Notes: generated by a model not told the origin, from the letters alone. A stretch of 64,000 bases of DNA from Poriferisodalis sp965203655 (GCF_965203655.1 NZ_CBDBDD010000006.1:1-64000); one strand, 5' to 3'. Positions 25,553 through 35,660 are shown, counted from the stretch's first letter. Program-made: numbers and translations.

Positions 25553-28012
25553 ATGCTGAAGCCATACCGAGTGCTGGACCTCACCGATCACCGGGGCGCG
25601 ATGTGCACCTCGATCCTCGGCTCGCTGGGCGCGGAGGTGATCCTCGTCGAAGGCCCCGACGGCCGCGGACGGGACCATAGGGAGACGGGTCCCGACGGGA
25701 CGTCGCTGGGCTGGTGGAACCTGCGGCGCGGTGCGCAGAGCTGCGTCATCGACGATCGCAACGAGCTCATGGATCTGGTCGCCGGCGCCGACGCGCTCAT
25801 CGAATCGCCCGACCCCGGACTTGGCCTCAGCTACGACGAACTGCGTTCGGTCAATCCCGGACTCGTGCACACCACCGTGACCCCATTCGGCAGCACCGGG
25901 CCCAAGTCCGGCTGGGCAGCGTCGGACCTGACCATTGCGGCGGCGGCATGCAGCGCTGCCATCACCGGCGACGCCGACCGCGCGCCGCTGCGCATCACGG
26001 CACCCCAGAGCTGGCTGCACGCGGGATCGCACGGGGCAGTCGGCACGGCGCTGGCGCTTCGCCAGCGCGACCGCAGCGGCTACGGCCAGCACGTCGACAT
26101 CTCGGCACAGCAGGCGATGATGCAGACGGCATTCCCCGGCATCGTCCACGCGCCCAACCAGTACCCGTCGGCCCGGCGCACCTCGGGCGGCATTCTGCTG
26201 CTCAACTTCCACCTGCAGTTCGTGTACCCGGCAGCCGACGGCTACGTCTCCATCACGCTCCTGTTCGGCGACACCATCGGGCGCTTCACCGCCCGGCTGA
26301 TGGAGTGGGTGCACGAGGCAGGCTGCTGCAGCGACGAACTCGCGGCGCTGGACTGGATCGACTTCGGGATGCGGCTCTTCACCGATCCCGACAGCGCGCC
26401 CGGTCAGCTCGAGGAGACCAAGGCCGCGATCACCCGGCTGACCAGTACGCGGACCCGAGCCGAGTTGTTCGCGGAGGCACAGCGGCGCGAACTGCTGCTC
26501 GCCCCGGTGTACGCGCCTGCAGAACTGACGGGCGTTGAGCACTTCAACGAGCGCGGCTACTGGGATGCTGTCAACGATCCCGCGTGGGGCAGCGTGATCA
26601 CAGCCGGTGCTTGGTGCAAGCCCAGCCGCACGCCACTGCGCTCCCTCGGCGCCCCGCCCGATCTCGGCGCCCACACCGCAGCCACCGAGGCGAAGCCGCG
26701 CTCGGCGCTGCTGGACGCCGCCGAACAGATTCGGAACGCCGGTGGCGATCCGTCGAGCCCACGGCCTCTGGAGGGGATCAAGGTGCTCGACACCACGTGG
26801 GTGTACGCCGGGCCGTTCACCACGCGGGTGCTCGCCGACTTCGGCGCCACGGTCATCAAGGTGGAAGGGCCGGCACGGTTCGACGCCGCGCGTGGCGCGG
26901 GCGGCGGCTTGAGAGGCGACATGGGGCCCGACGCCTCGATCCAGTACGGCACACTCAACGCGGGCAAGCTCGGCGTGACCGTCGATCTCAACACCGCCGA
27001 GGGCCGCGAGGTGCTGTGCGACCTGGCGGAGTGGGCCGACATCTACGTCGAGTCGTACACCCCCGGCACGCTGGAGGACTGGGGCATCGGCTACGAGACG
27101 CTGTCAGCCCGCAACCCGGGCCTGATCATGTTGAGCACCAGCCTGATGGGCCAGACCGGACCGCTCGCCACCTTCGCCGGCTTCGGCAATCTGGCCGGCG
27201 CCATCACCGGCTACTACGAGATGACGGGCTGGCCGGACCGGGCTCCGGCAGGGCCGTTCCTCGCCTACACCGACTACGTCACCCCGCAGTACATGGTGCC
27301 GTTGCTGCTGGCCGCGCTCGATGCGCGCGACGCCGACCCGGAGGGCCGGGGCCAGCATCTCGACTTCGCTCAGGCCGAGGCTGCCGTGCACTTCCTCGCC
27401 ACCGAGGTGCTCCAACACACGGTCAACGGCACGGCCGCCACTCGGTCCGGCAACGCAGACGCCTTCAGCAGCCCCCATGCGATGTACCCGTGCGACCCTG
27501 GAGACACCGACCCCGACAACCCGCTCGAGCCGCCAGAAGCGTGGATCGCCGTGGTGTGCGAGACCGAACACCAATGGGAGTCGCTGTGTGAGGTGCTCGG
27601 CCGCGACGGCCAGCCGGTGCCGGCGGAACTTGCCGGCCTCGACGCAGCGGGACGCCTCGCGCGCAGCACAGAAGTCGACGCCGCCATCGCCGCATGGGCC
27701 GCCGGGCGCACCTCAGTCGACGCCGAGGCCGCGCTGCAGGCTGCGGGCGTCCCCGCACACGCCAGTCAGAACAGTCTCGGCTGCTTCGCCGATCCGCAGC
27801 TCAATCACCGCGGCCACTGGATGGATGTCGAGCACCCGGTGTACGACCGCATGGTCGTCGAAGCACCCCGCCTCCAGCTCAGCGCGTCACCCCACGAGGT
27901 CACCAGGTCAGGACCCAGCCTGGGCGAGCACAACGATCTGGTCCTGCGGGACATCCTCGGTTACGACGACGACCGCGTTGTCGAGCTCGCCGTAGCCGGC
28001 GCCATCGGCTGA
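25553..28012 (+). CDS. fused double-domain CaiB/BaiF (class III) CoA-transferase
   Basis: 819 aa, colinear with the protein at 20460-22943. Half 1 begins YRVLDLTDHRG; half 2 begins GIKVLDTTWVYAGPFTTRVL. The catalytic-Asp position reads HVDISAQQA in half 1 and HLDFAQAEA in half 2. ATG 25553 has a TAGCTT box 7 nt upstream (25540-25545), suggesting leaderless initiation. Divergent from the thiolase/DUF35 pair, with 96 bp between. The two proteins look like paralogues of one subfamily separated by ridA-dtd and thiolase-DUF35. Confidence 0.92.
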   Translation: MLKPYRVLDLTDHRGAMCTSILGSLGAEVILVEGPDGRGRDHRETGPDGTSLGWWNLRRGAQSCVIDDRNELMDLVAGADALIESPDPGLGLSYDELRSVNPGLVHTTVTPFGSTGPKSGWAASDLTIAAAACSAAITGDADRAPLRITAPQSWLHAGSHGAVGTALALRQRDRSGYGQHVDISAQQAMMQTAFPGIVHAPNQYPSARRTSGGILLLNFHLQFVYPAADGYVSITLLFGDTIGRFTARLMEWVHEAGCCSDELAALDWIDFGMRLFTDPDSAPGQLEETKAAITRLTSTRTRAELFAEAQRRELLLAPVYAPAELTGVEHFNERGYWDAVNDPAWGSVITAGAWCKPSRTPLRSLGAPPDLGAHTAATEAKPRSALLDAAEQIRNAGGDPSSPRPLEGIKVLDTTWVYAGPFTTRVLADFGATVIKVEGPARFDAARGAGGGLRGDMGPDASIQYGTLNAGKLGVTVDLNTAEGREVLCDLAEWADIYVESYTPGTLEDWGIGYETLSARNPGLIMLSTSLMGQTGPLATFAGFGNLAGAITGYYEMTGWPDRAPAGPFLAYTDYVTPQYMVPLLLAALDARDADPEGRGQHLDFAQAEAAVHFLATEVLQHTVNGTAATRSGNADAFSSPHAMYPCDPGDTDPDNPLEPPEAWIAVVCETEHQWESLCEVLGRDGQPVPAELAGLDAAGRLARSTEVDAAIAAWAAGRTSVDAEAALQAAGVPAHASQNSLGCFADPQLNHRGHWMDVEHPVYDRMVVEAPRLQLSASPHEVTRSGPSLGEHNDLVLRDILGYDDDRVVELAVAGAIG

Positions 28013-28137
28013 CCAAATCGAGCGCACCTTCGACACTCGGGATGCGAGGTCGCCAATGCCGAGTGCAAGGCCCCAGCAGCAGCCCATCGGCAGTTTCTGA
28101 TGCTGCAACTCACGAGTGGCAGCCGCCACACATCGAG

Positions 28138-29073
28138 TCAGCGCGTGGCCGATACGAAATCGGTGAGCGGTGCCAGATCGTGGGCCCAGAAGATCGTCAA
28201 GCCACGGTCTTGGGCTTGCACGAGATTGAGGGTCTTGAAGACCCCAGACAGCACCGCTACAGGGACGACTCCGTGACTGCCGAGCTTGTCAATCCAGACA
28301 TCGGCCTTGACAGCGGCGTCGTTGTTGAGGCGCTTCACGGAGTTCGTGGAGGAATTCGAGACCTTGCACTCGATGGGCATGAGCCGGCCATCGTGCAGTC
28401 CGACAACGACATCGGCCTTGCGACCCACAACCGAGCATTCACCGCAGAACTCGCCCCGTGAAGGTGCATCCGATGGCGTCCATATCTCTCGGGTTGGCGC
28501 TTCGGCCATTCCCGACGCAGCGAGATGGCTGCGGACGCCAGCTTCTTGATCCGACTTGGCGGTGTTTGCCCGATTCGTCCGCACTCGTTGACTCGCCATC
28601 AGTGCAGCCGAGGCCATGGCGGCGGCACTGCGTTCGCCATCGGTGGGGGACCGATCCTCTGCCACCCACGCGAAGCGGCGGCTGTCGAGCATGGCGGCGA
28701 CTGTGTCGATCACCCGCTTGGCTGCAACCGGGTCGTCCCGTAGGCGACTGACCGTCAACTGCGTCTCGGCCAACTCCATCAGATCATCAGCAGAGACAGG
28801 CGGACCCGCCAGATAACGGACCGCTTCCAGCAATTCGGCGTTGCACAGCACCTCTTGGGCGACGTCGTGCAACGACCGAAGGTCACTGGTGTCGTGCAGC
28901 AACTGCTCGATGCTTGCTGTGTAATCGTCGAACGCTTGGAGATAGCGCTCAAGCGGCTCGGTGAGCCGCTCGTTGCGGAAGATTTCGACGGCCTTGCGTC
29001 GCTCTCTTTCGAGCTCTTCTTCTGACCAGCGGGGTGGGTCTATGAGCGCCACGGCTCGTCCGATTCCAGCCAA
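28138..29073 (-). CDS. type II restriction endonuclease, XamI-like
   Basis: 311 aa resembling the XamI family. A PD-(D/E)xK-type core is visible as GRKADVVVGLHDG, then MPIECKVSNSS. The gene overlaps the end of the methyltransferase gene by 34 bp on the same strand, the arrangement expected for an R-M pair. XamI is known to recognise GTCGAC; whether this enzyme does is inference from similarity. Start ATG 29073. Confidence 0.78.
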   Translation of the reverse strand: MAGIGRAVALIDPPRWSEEELERERRKAVEIFRNERLTEPLERYLQAFDDYTASIEQLLHDTSDLRSLHDVAQEVLCNAELLEAVRYLAGPPVSADDLMELAETQLTVSRLRDDPVAAKRVIDTVAAMLDSRRFAWVAEDRSPTDGERSAAAMASAALMASQRVRTNRANTAKSDQEAGVRSHLAASGMAEAPTREIWTPSDAPSRGEFCGECSVVGRKADVVVGLHDGRLMPIECKVSNSSTNSVKRLNNDAAVKADVWIDKLGSHGVVPVAVLSGVFKTLNLVQAQDRGLTIFWAHDLAPLTDFVSATR

Positions 29074-30695
29074 TTCGGCGGAGGAACCATGATCTGCGCC
29101 ATCTCCGAAGGCTCGAACTTGGTGAGGCCGCCCGCATACGTGCGACCACCCGCCACAGTGGCGCGCTCACCCAGGGATCTCGTGAGCCTGCACAGCGCCT
29201 CGTCTGACAGCGGTTCGGTCGGATAGATGCCGTGCACCGTGTTGAGATTCCTAGCCGCAGCAAGATTGCGCACGAACGTCGGCGGGCGCCGAGCCATGTA
29301 TGTGGCGAGAATCGGCGCCGGATCACGCAACTTGACGGACCACCAAGGTTTCCTGTGACGGGCGATGTAGCCACTCGCTGCACCCGCCCGACGAGCTGAA
29401 CGCAAGAAGCGCTCGACGAGTTCCCGACCGTCTGCGTCCAAGACCTCCAGGTCTTCTGGCAGGTCGATCACGGCTCTGAGCTGGCTGTCGTCCCCTAGTA
29501 CGACAGAGGCCAGATCAATGAGTTCAGAAGCTCTGGTCACAGCGGGGAACAGCACCGAAGCCGGCAGTCTCGGGTCGTTCTGACTGGTCACCCACGTCGC
29601 ATTCGCTCCGGTGACCGCTCCCCGGTGCACTCGACAGAACTCGCCTAGCGGCACGAACTCCCGCGGCACGGTGACCTTGGGTTCCAAGAGAGACGACCAG
29701 CGGCGCGTCGTGCGCAGCCTCTCACGGCTGAACCGCCTGCCGCCCTGCAGACCTCGCAAGTCCTCCGTTCGCCTGATCTTGCGCACGCGAACGCCGCGCT
29801 GCGAGTCGCCCACCTCAAACGCAGTGACGGCGGCGGTGGTCGCGGCGTCCGCGAAGGCCTGGCTTCGGGCATCGAGAACCTGAACGGACAGGCCGCCCAT
29901 CGGCCCGGCGATCAGCTCGCGTGCGAGCTGTCCGTAGCCCACGTCAAGCCATTCAGACGAGGTGACGAAAACGCCGTAATCGCCCGCTCGCGCGTGATGT
30001 GCCGTTGCGAGGAGGAAGTGGACGTGCAATCCCGCGAGCGCTGACGCCTTCAAGCCGAACTCCTCAGAACGTTCTCGCAGCCATGCCTTCCATTCGGGCG
30101 CGATGTCGTGGTGACGCACGTAGGGGGGATTGCCGATGAACCCCGTGGGGCCGGACACCGGCGATAGGTCCAGCGAGCGGTAATCCGTCGGGTGCACTTG
30201 CGATCGCGCATCGAGACCCAGCACGGTGAGGCTGGCGCGAGCCGTCAGTGCTGCCAAGGGATCGATCTCGACTGCGATGAGCTGCGCTTGCGGCAGGTAG
30301 CGGCCGACCGCACAGAGGAATCGGGCCGAACCGGCGCCCGGATCCACGATGCGGCTTGCGACCTTGTAGTGGGCCAACCATTCCGACATCGGCCCGACAA
30401 GCGACGGCGGGGTATAGGTCGCGCCCAGTGTGCGCCGCGTCGGCGCCGAACGGAGCGATACGAAGGCTGTGCCGAGTGGGTCTTCACCTGCTCGGATGGC
30501 TGCTGCGATGCAATCGAGGAACTCGGGCGAGGGCGAAGGACCCGACGCTTCTATGAGACTCGCCTCACCTGCGCTCACATCGGCGAGAGCGCCGTCCCGC
30601 GCAAGGCCCCACGCTGCTGCGCACAGCGCTTGCTCGTCCGCGATTTCGTCAACTTCGGCCCTCATGGCCGCGGCGTCGTTCAATATCAAGGCCAT
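29040..30695 (-). CDS. type II DNA adenine methyltransferase of the XamI-like system
   Basis: 551 aa from ATG 30695 (MALILNDAAAMRAEVDEI). SAM-binding motif I is DPGAGSARFLCAVG; catalytic motif IV is NPPYVRH, the amino-methyltransferase (N6-adenine) form. The region before motif I includes LGATYTPPSLV, as in gamma-type enzymes. The C-terminal half is the target recognition region. It is the first gene of the R-M operon, so methylation can precede restriction. The longer frame upstream is Arg-rich and unlike the family. Confidence 0.87.
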   Translation of the reverse strand: MALILNDAAAMRAEVDEIADEQALCAAAWGLARDGALADVSAGEASLIEASGPSPSPEFLDCIAAAIRAGEDPLGTAFVSLRSAPTRRTLGATYTPPSLVGPMSEWLAHYKVASRIVDPGAGSARFLCAVGRYLPQAQLIAVEIDPLAALTARASLTVLGLDARSQVHPTDYRSLDLSPVSGPTGFIGNPPYVRHHDIAPEWKAWLRERSEEFGLKASALAGLHVHFLLATAHHARAGDYGVFVTSSEWLDVGYGQLARELIAGPMGGLSVQVLDARSQAFADAATTAAVTAFEVGDSQRGVRVRKIRRTEDLRGLQGGRRFSRERLRTTRRWSSLLEPKVTVPREFVPLGEFCRVHRGAVTGANATWVTSQNDPRLPASVLFPAVTRASELIDLASVVLGDDSQLRAVIDLPEDLEVLDADGRELVERFLRSARRAGAASGYIARHRKPWWSVKLRDPAPILATYMARRPPTFVRNLAAARNLNTVHGIYPTEPLSDEALCRLTRSLGERATVAGGRTYAGGLTKFEPSEMAQIMVPPPNWLESDEPWRS

Positions 30696-30962
30696 CTGCT
30701 GGCATGTTCGCATACGCCACCTCGGGCTACGCGGAGCACGGACCCCGCTCCGTGCCGTCATCCTGACGACGAGGTGTGACACGCGCCCGACACGTCGCCG
30801 CGCAGCCCCGTTCACTGACACGGCACCTCAGCATCGGGAACGGTCGCCAGCCATCCTCGTGACGCTTGTCGCCGCTCGGTTGGACGTTGGGTCACAAGTA
30901 GGGTGTGCGGCCGCAGGCGCAGCACGGGCCGCTTGCGCCGCCGAGGCGATTGAGGAGCCGGG

Positions 30963-31574
30963 TTGCGCGTCATCATCTTCGGTGCCACCGGCAAGACCGG
31001 GCAGCACGCGACCCGTCAGGCACTCAGCGCGGGCCATGAAGCGACAGCGTTCGGACGTTCCGTGGGGAAGCTCAGCGTCGAGAGCGGTCTGACGCTCTCG
31101 CAGGGCGATGTCTTCGAAGCTGAAACGGTCAGCGATGCCGTCGCCGGCCACGACGCTGCCATTGTGTGCCTCGGAAGCGCGAACCTGAAGGACCGCTCGA
31201 CGCTGACGCGAGGCACCGAGCACATCGTCCACGCCGTCGATCGTCACGGCGTCGGGCGGCTCGTGGTGGTATCTGCAGCGGGCGTCGGCGACAGCTGGTC
31301 TCAAGTTCCGTGGAGTTCGAAGCTGATGTTCAGGACCATGTTGCGGAACGTGCTCGCAGACCATCAGACGCAAGAGGACGTGGTGCGCGCCAGCACTGCT
31401 GACTGGACCATCGTCCGCGCAGCAGTCCTGTCTGACAAGTTGGACCGTCGCACCGTGAACGCTTCCAACACGAACAGAACGAGTCGCATTCACCGCGCTG
31501 CACTCGCCGGCTTCCTCGTCAGCCAACTCGACGACGGCAGCTACAACCGGCAGACCATCACGGTGACGTCGTAG
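30963..31574 (+). CDS. NAD(P)-binding atypical SDR (NmrA/BVR-B-like)
   Basis: 203 aa from TTG 30963. The N-terminal Rossmann motif is IIFGATGKTGQHATRQA (GxxGxxG), later VVVSAAGVGDS and WTIVRAAVLSD, typical of small NAD(P)H-binding SDR-like reductases with a C-terminal TITVTS tail. Substrate unknown. A CinA-like gene follows after 29 bp, likely in the same transcript. Confidence 0.85.
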   Translation: MRVIIFGATGKTGQHATRQALSAGHEATAFGRSVGKLSVESGLTLSQGDVFEAETVSDAVAGHDAAIVCLGSANLKDRSTLTRGTEHIVHAVDRHGVGRLVVVSAAGVGDSWSQVPWSSKLMFRTMLRNVLADHQTQEDVVRASTADWTIVRAAVLSDKLDRRTVNASNTNRTSRIHRAALAGFLVSQLDDGSYNRQTITVTS

Positions 31575-31603
31575 GCACGCACCCCCGAAGGCGAGGTTCG
31601 CAC

Positions 31604-32104
31604 ATGAACGCTGACGAGCGCTTGGCGACGATCCGGGCGATCCACGACTCGCCGCTGCGCATCGTGCTGTCGGTGACCGGCGGCGGGATGCTGGCCCTCA
31701 GCGACCTGCTCACGGTGCCGGGCGGCTCGCGCACGATCCTCGAGGCCGGCGTGCCGTATTCGGTGAAGTCGCTCTACGAGGTGATGGGCTCGGAGCTGGA
31801 ACCGCATGTGTCCGACGAAGCGGCGCTGGCGATGGCCGACGGCTGCCTGACCCGGGCGCAGTACCTCGTCTCGACGCCCAAGCCGGGCACTGAGCCGTGG
31901 CCGCTGGCGGGCATCTCGTGCACGGCGGCGCTGGTGACCGATCCGCCCCGACGGGGCGAGGACCGGTCGCACATCGCAGCCGTCAGCGACTCGGGCACGC
32001 GCATCGCCCGCAAGATCACCTACGAGACCGACGACCGGATCCAACAGGATCGCGAGACGTCCGACGCGATCCTCTCGCTGATCGCGGAGATCGCCGCTAG
32101 CTGA
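31604..32104 (+). CDS. CinA C-terminal-domain-like protein
   Basis: 166 aa resembling the CinA C-terminal (nicotinamide-nucleotide amidase) domain. The family motif SCTGG appears as LSVTGGGMLALSDLL; PGGSRTILEAGVPYS matches the PGas...GvvaYs segment; later DEAALAMADG and GISCTAALVTD. The nucleophilic Ser is kept in SVTGG. Stand-alone CinA domains hydrolyse NMN to nicotinate mononucleotide. The sequence is diverged, so activity is uncertain. Confidence 0.65.
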   Translation: MNADERLATIRAIHDSPLRIVLSVTGGGMLALSDLLTVPGGSRTILEAGVPYSVKSLYEVMGSELEPHVSDEAALAMADGCLTRAQYLVSTPKPGTEPWPLAGISCTAALVTDPPRRGEDRSHIAAVSDSGTRIARKITYETDDRIQQDRETSDAILSLIAEIAAS

Positions 32105-32122
32105 GAGCCAGCTGGTCCAGCT

Positions 32123-34696
32123 TCAGCGGAACAGACCGTCGCCGATGCCCTCGGCGATCTCCTCTGGCGAGTAGCCGGCATCGGCCCAGACGTCGAAGTT
32201 GTGCTCGCCGAGGTATGCGGGGCTGAGATAGCGGGGCGTCCAGCGCTGGCCGTTCCACAGCCCTGCGAACGCGTCGACGGTCCGCTCGCCGAAGACCGCA
32301 TGGTCGACCGGCTGCCAGAAGCCCCGGTCGGTGTGCTGGGGATCGTCGGTGAACAGCTGGTGTGAGTTCTGCACCGGCCCCGCCGGCACACCGGCACCCT
32401 GCAGGGCATCGGCTGCTTGGGCCGCAGTGCGACCGGCGGCCCACTCCCCCAGCACGGCGTCGATCATCGACCTGCGGTCCCGGCGGGCTGCTTCGGTGAC
32501 GAGCGATGGATCGTCGAGCCGGGGATCGGCAAGCAAGCCGACCAGCCCGAGCCACTGCGCCGGCTCGGTCACCGTCACCGCCACGAAACCGTCGCCCGTC
32601 GCGTACACCTCGTTGGGCACATGGTCGGCTATGCAGTCGCGGTTGCCCTCGGGCCGCGGCGGCAACAACCCGGCCGACTGGCGGATGATCGCGGCGCCGA
32701 TCGCGTACGTGCCCACTTCGAGCTGGGCCATGTCGATGCGCTGCCCCTCACCGGTGCGCTCGCGGGCGTACAGCGCTCCCACGGTCGAGACCGCCGCGGC
32801 GAAGCCGGCCAAGTGATCATTGAGCGAGAAGCCCGGGCCCACGTCGCCGCGGTCGGCGAAGTTGGTCAGGTGGGTGATGCCGCACACGGCATGCACGGTG
32901 GGCGCGTAGGAGATGACATGCCGCCACGGTCCGTCGTGGCCGCAGCCCGACATGGTCACGTAGACGAGCCGTGGGTTCCACTCGTGCACGGTTTCCCAGT
33001 CGAGGCCCCACGAGTCGAGCACGCCGGCGCTGAAGTTCTCGATGAGCACATCGCACGTCTCGATCAGCCGCCGCGCTGCCGCCAGGGCGTCGGGATGCTT
33101 CATGTCGAGCGTGGCGCTGCGCTTGGAGCGGTTCCACACGAAGTAGTACGGGAAGTCCGGCGAGTTGACGAGGGTGGATCGCTCCTCGCTCTGGATGCGG
33201 ATCACATCGGCGCCGAGATCGCCCAACAGCTTGGTGGCCGACGGTCCGGCCAGCACCCAGGTGAAGTCGGCCACACGGATGCCGTCGAGCGGGCGCCGGT
33301 CATCTTCACCGGGACCCGATTCGCCGCCGCTCACGGCAGCAAGATCCGATGCGCCGGTACTTGACGCGGCAGTGCCCGGTTCGTCGGCGCCGTGAACACG
33401 GGCATCGCCGTTGCGAGCCTCGCCCGCAGGCGCCGCCCACGACGCCAATATCTCCTCGAGCGATGTGTCTTCAGCGGCTGGGGGGCCGGGCGGCACGGAA
33501 CCGGATCGACCCGAATCACTCCATCGGACCAAGCGCGCCGGCAGCGTCACCGAGCCAGCGGCGCTGCCCGCGCCTGTGTCAGTCGATGGAGTCGAGACCA
33601 GCGAGCCGTTCGCAGCGATGCGGCCGGGCGGCAGGATGTCCGCGAAGAACCCGCGGTGTGCGAACTGCGGGTTCGCGCAGACCTCGGCGATGTCGAGCAC
33701 CCCGCCGAACGCCACGTGCCGTTCCTGCGCTTCCCACCAGACCTCGCGCGCATCCTGCGGGGCGATCCAGCGCCGGACGGCATCCATGACTTCGTCCACG
33801 CTGAGCAGCAGCTCGCCGGGGTCGAGGCCGATCCACTTGTCGACATCGTCGGATCCCGTCTCGACCATCCACTCCAGCAGTAGGTCAGGGGTCGGCGTCG
33901 GCGTGATCATGACGTATCCGCCGTCGCCGCCTGCACACTCCGCCAAGTCGTAGGCGCGCAGCCAGTGCAGGGCGCCCTGGCGGGGGGCCACCTTGGGCAG
34001 CGGCAGCAGGTCGTCGAAGAAGTACTGCATGAACAGGTTCTCGATCGAACCCGTAACGGCCTCGTGAACGGACAGGTCGACGTGCGCGCCCCGACCTGTC
34101 GAGCGCGCCGACAATGCGGCCGCAATGCCTGAGGTCGCCGCCACGAAACCCGCGTAGTTGTACGCCTGGCGGCCCCACACGTTGAGCGGGCGGTCGGCGA
34201 GGCCCGTCAGCGCCATCATCCCGCCCATCGCAGCGGCCACCAAGTCCGAGCCCAGCCACTGCGCCCGCCGGCCCGTGCGCCCGAATGGCGTGATCGACAC
34301 CTGCACCAGCGCCGGGTTGTCGGCGCTGATGTCGGGATAGTCGATGCCCGCCTCGGCCAGCCGGCCGGGGCGCTCGGTCTCCACGACGATGTCGGCCGCA
34401 ACAGCCAACCGGCGGTAGGCGTCTTGACCCTCAGCGGTGCCCAGGTCAACACGGCAGCGGCGCTTGCCGCCGTCGTACCACCAGTCGGCGACGCCGCCCA
34501 GCGCAGCCGCAGCCGGATCGGCCAGCGGCATGCCCGCCGCTCCGGTGCCAACCCGCACCACGTCGGCACCTAGCTCGGTCAGCAGCTTCGTCGAGAACCG
34601 GCCGGCGTCCCCGGTCAGGTCCACGACACGCAGTCCCGACAGCGCTCCATGGACGGTCGACGAGTCGCGACCATGAGGGTTGACCGGCTGGATCAT
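32123..34696 (-). CDS. fused double-domain CaiB/BaiF (class III) CoA-transferase (third copy)
   Basis: 857 aa, again two family III CoA-transferase halves: half 1 from GLRVVDLTGDAGRFSTKLL, half 2 from GIRVADFTWVLAGPSATKLL. The catalytic-Asp position carries Glu in both halves (HVDLSVHEA, RIDMAQLEV). The halves are joined by a Gly/Ser/Ala/Asp-rich linker of about 60 residues, longer than in the other two copies. Convergent with the CinA-like gene (18 bp apart). Substrate acid unknown. Confidence 0.92.
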   Translation of the reverse strand: MIQPVNPHGRDSSTVHGALSGLRVVDLTGDAGRFSTKLLTELGADVVRVGTGAAGMPLADPAAAALGGVADWWYDGGKRRCRVDLGTAEGQDAYRRLAVAADIVVETERPGRLAEAGIDYPDISADNPALVQVSITPFGRTGRRAQWLGSDLVAAAMGGMMALTGLADRPLNVWGRQAYNYAGFVAATSGIAAALSARSTGRGAHVDLSVHEAVTGSIENLFMQYFFDDLLPLPKVAPRQGALHWLRAYDLAECAGGDGGYVMITPTPTPDLLLEWMVETGSDDVDKWIGLDPGELLLSVDEVMDAVRRWIAPQDAREVWWEAQERHVAFGGVLDIAEVCANPQFAHRGFFADILPPGRIAANGSLVSTPSTDTGAGSAAGSVTLPARLVRWSDSGRSGSVPPGPPAAEDTSLEEILASWAAPAGEARNGDARVHGADEPGTAASSTGASDLAAVSGGESGPGEDDRRPLDGIRVADFTWVLAGPSATKLLGDLGADVIRIQSEERSTLVNSPDFPYYFVWNRSKRSATLDMKHPDALAAARRLIETCDVLIENFSAGVLDSWGLDWETVHEWNPRLVYVTMSGCGHDGPWRHVISYAPTVHAVCGITHLTNFADRGDVGPGFSLNDHLAGFAAAVSTVGALYARERTGEGQRIDMAQLEVGTYAIGAAIIRQSAGLLPPRPEGNRDCIADHVPNEVYATGDGFVAVTVTEPAQWLGLVGLLADPRLDDPSLVTEAARRDRRSMIDAVLGEWAAGRTAAQAADALQGAGVPAGPVQNSHQLFTDDPQHTDRGFWQPVDHAVFGERTVDAFAGLWNGQRWTPRYLSPAYLGEHNFDVWADAGYSPEEIAEGIGDGLFR

Positions 34697-34839
34697 GACG
34701 GCCCGAAGCTAGCCCCGGCGCGCACTTCAGCCCATGGTGACGCGGGTTCCTGCCCAGAGGCTGAGCCGCATGGCGAGGCCGTGGCCCGAGCGGCCCGTGA
34801 GCGCAGCGAACAAGAGCGGGAAGTGAAGGCGAAGGTGGG

Positions 34840-35556
34840 TTAGTCGAACGCTGCCGCCATGAAATTGCGGTAGAGCTGCTCGGCGTCGGCGGCGAAGCCC
34901 TCCATGGCGCGGTCGGCGTCGGCGCCAAGGGCGTCGAGCGAGCCAGGGCCGAGCGTCGACTCCAAGGCGTCGCGGTAGGCGTCGATAGCGCCCCAGTTGC
35001 GCACCGTGTCGTCCTCCACCTCGACGTGGTACTGCATCGACCACGCCCGGGGTCCGACCCGCATCGCCTGGACCCGGCACTCCGGCGAGCTGGCCAGCAC
35101 GACGGCGTCATCGGGCGGCTGCGCCACCTGCACCGAGTGCCACTGCAGGGCGTGCTGGCGGTCGCTCATCTGGCGGAAGATCGGGTCACTGCGGCCCTCC
35201 GGCGTGAGATCGACGGCCAGCACGCCGATCTCGGGCGGGCGCTGGGGCCCGCAGGTTCCTCCGAGCGCATCGGCCAGCAGCTGGTGCCCCAGGCACAGCC
35301 CGAGGAACGGCCGCTGCAGCTCGCGCACCCAGCGCCGAATCGCGCGCTTCTCGGGCACCAGCCAGGGGCAGTCCTCCACGTCCCACACGTCCATGGGGCC
35401 GCCCATCACCCACATGGCGTCGTAGTCCTCGAGCGGCGGGATGGGCTCGCCGTCGTCGAGCTCCACCGCAGTCCACTCCACGCCGTCGGCACGCAGAAAG
35501 TCACGCAGCCGGCCGGGATGCTCGCAGTCGATGTGCTGAAGGACGAGGAGCCGCAT
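34840..35556 (-). CDS. class I glutamine amidotransferase-like protein
   Basis: 238 aa from ATG 35556. The nucleophile elbow is LGLCLGHQLLADALGG with Cys; the His/Glu dyad lies in MQYHVEVED. GGPMDVW is the oxyanion-strand motif. The family (GMP synthase-type GATase or gamma-glutamyl hydrolase-like) transfers or releases glutamine ammonia, or cleaves gamma-glutamyl bonds. No synthetase partner lies beside it. Confidence 0.88.
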   Translation of the reverse strand: MRLLVLQHIDCEHPGRLRDFLRADGVEWTAVELDDGEPIPPLEDYDAMWVMGGPMDVWDVEDCPWLVPEKRAIRRWVRELQRPFLGLCLGHQLLADALGGTCGPQRPPEIGVLAVDLTPEGRSDPIFRQMSDRQHALQWHSVQVAQPPDDAVVLASSPECRVQAMRVGPRAWSMQYHVEVEDDTVRNWGAIDAYRDALESTLGPGSLDALGADADRAMEGFAADAEQLYRNFMAAAFD

Positions 35557-35660
35557 CGCCCCCGTTGCTACCACGTCCCCGTTGCGCGCCAAGGCAGCGA
35601 ACGAGTCACCGGCGGCCAGTTGCGATGCGCTGTGAACCGCCGAGGTCCCGGCTCAGCCTC

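Noticed and set aside
25457..26674. Upstream extension of the thiolase-fold gene's frame
   Set aside because: The extension is antisense to the second CoA-transferase, is His/Arg-rich and has no homology-like features; the thiolase fold begins at GTG 25456.
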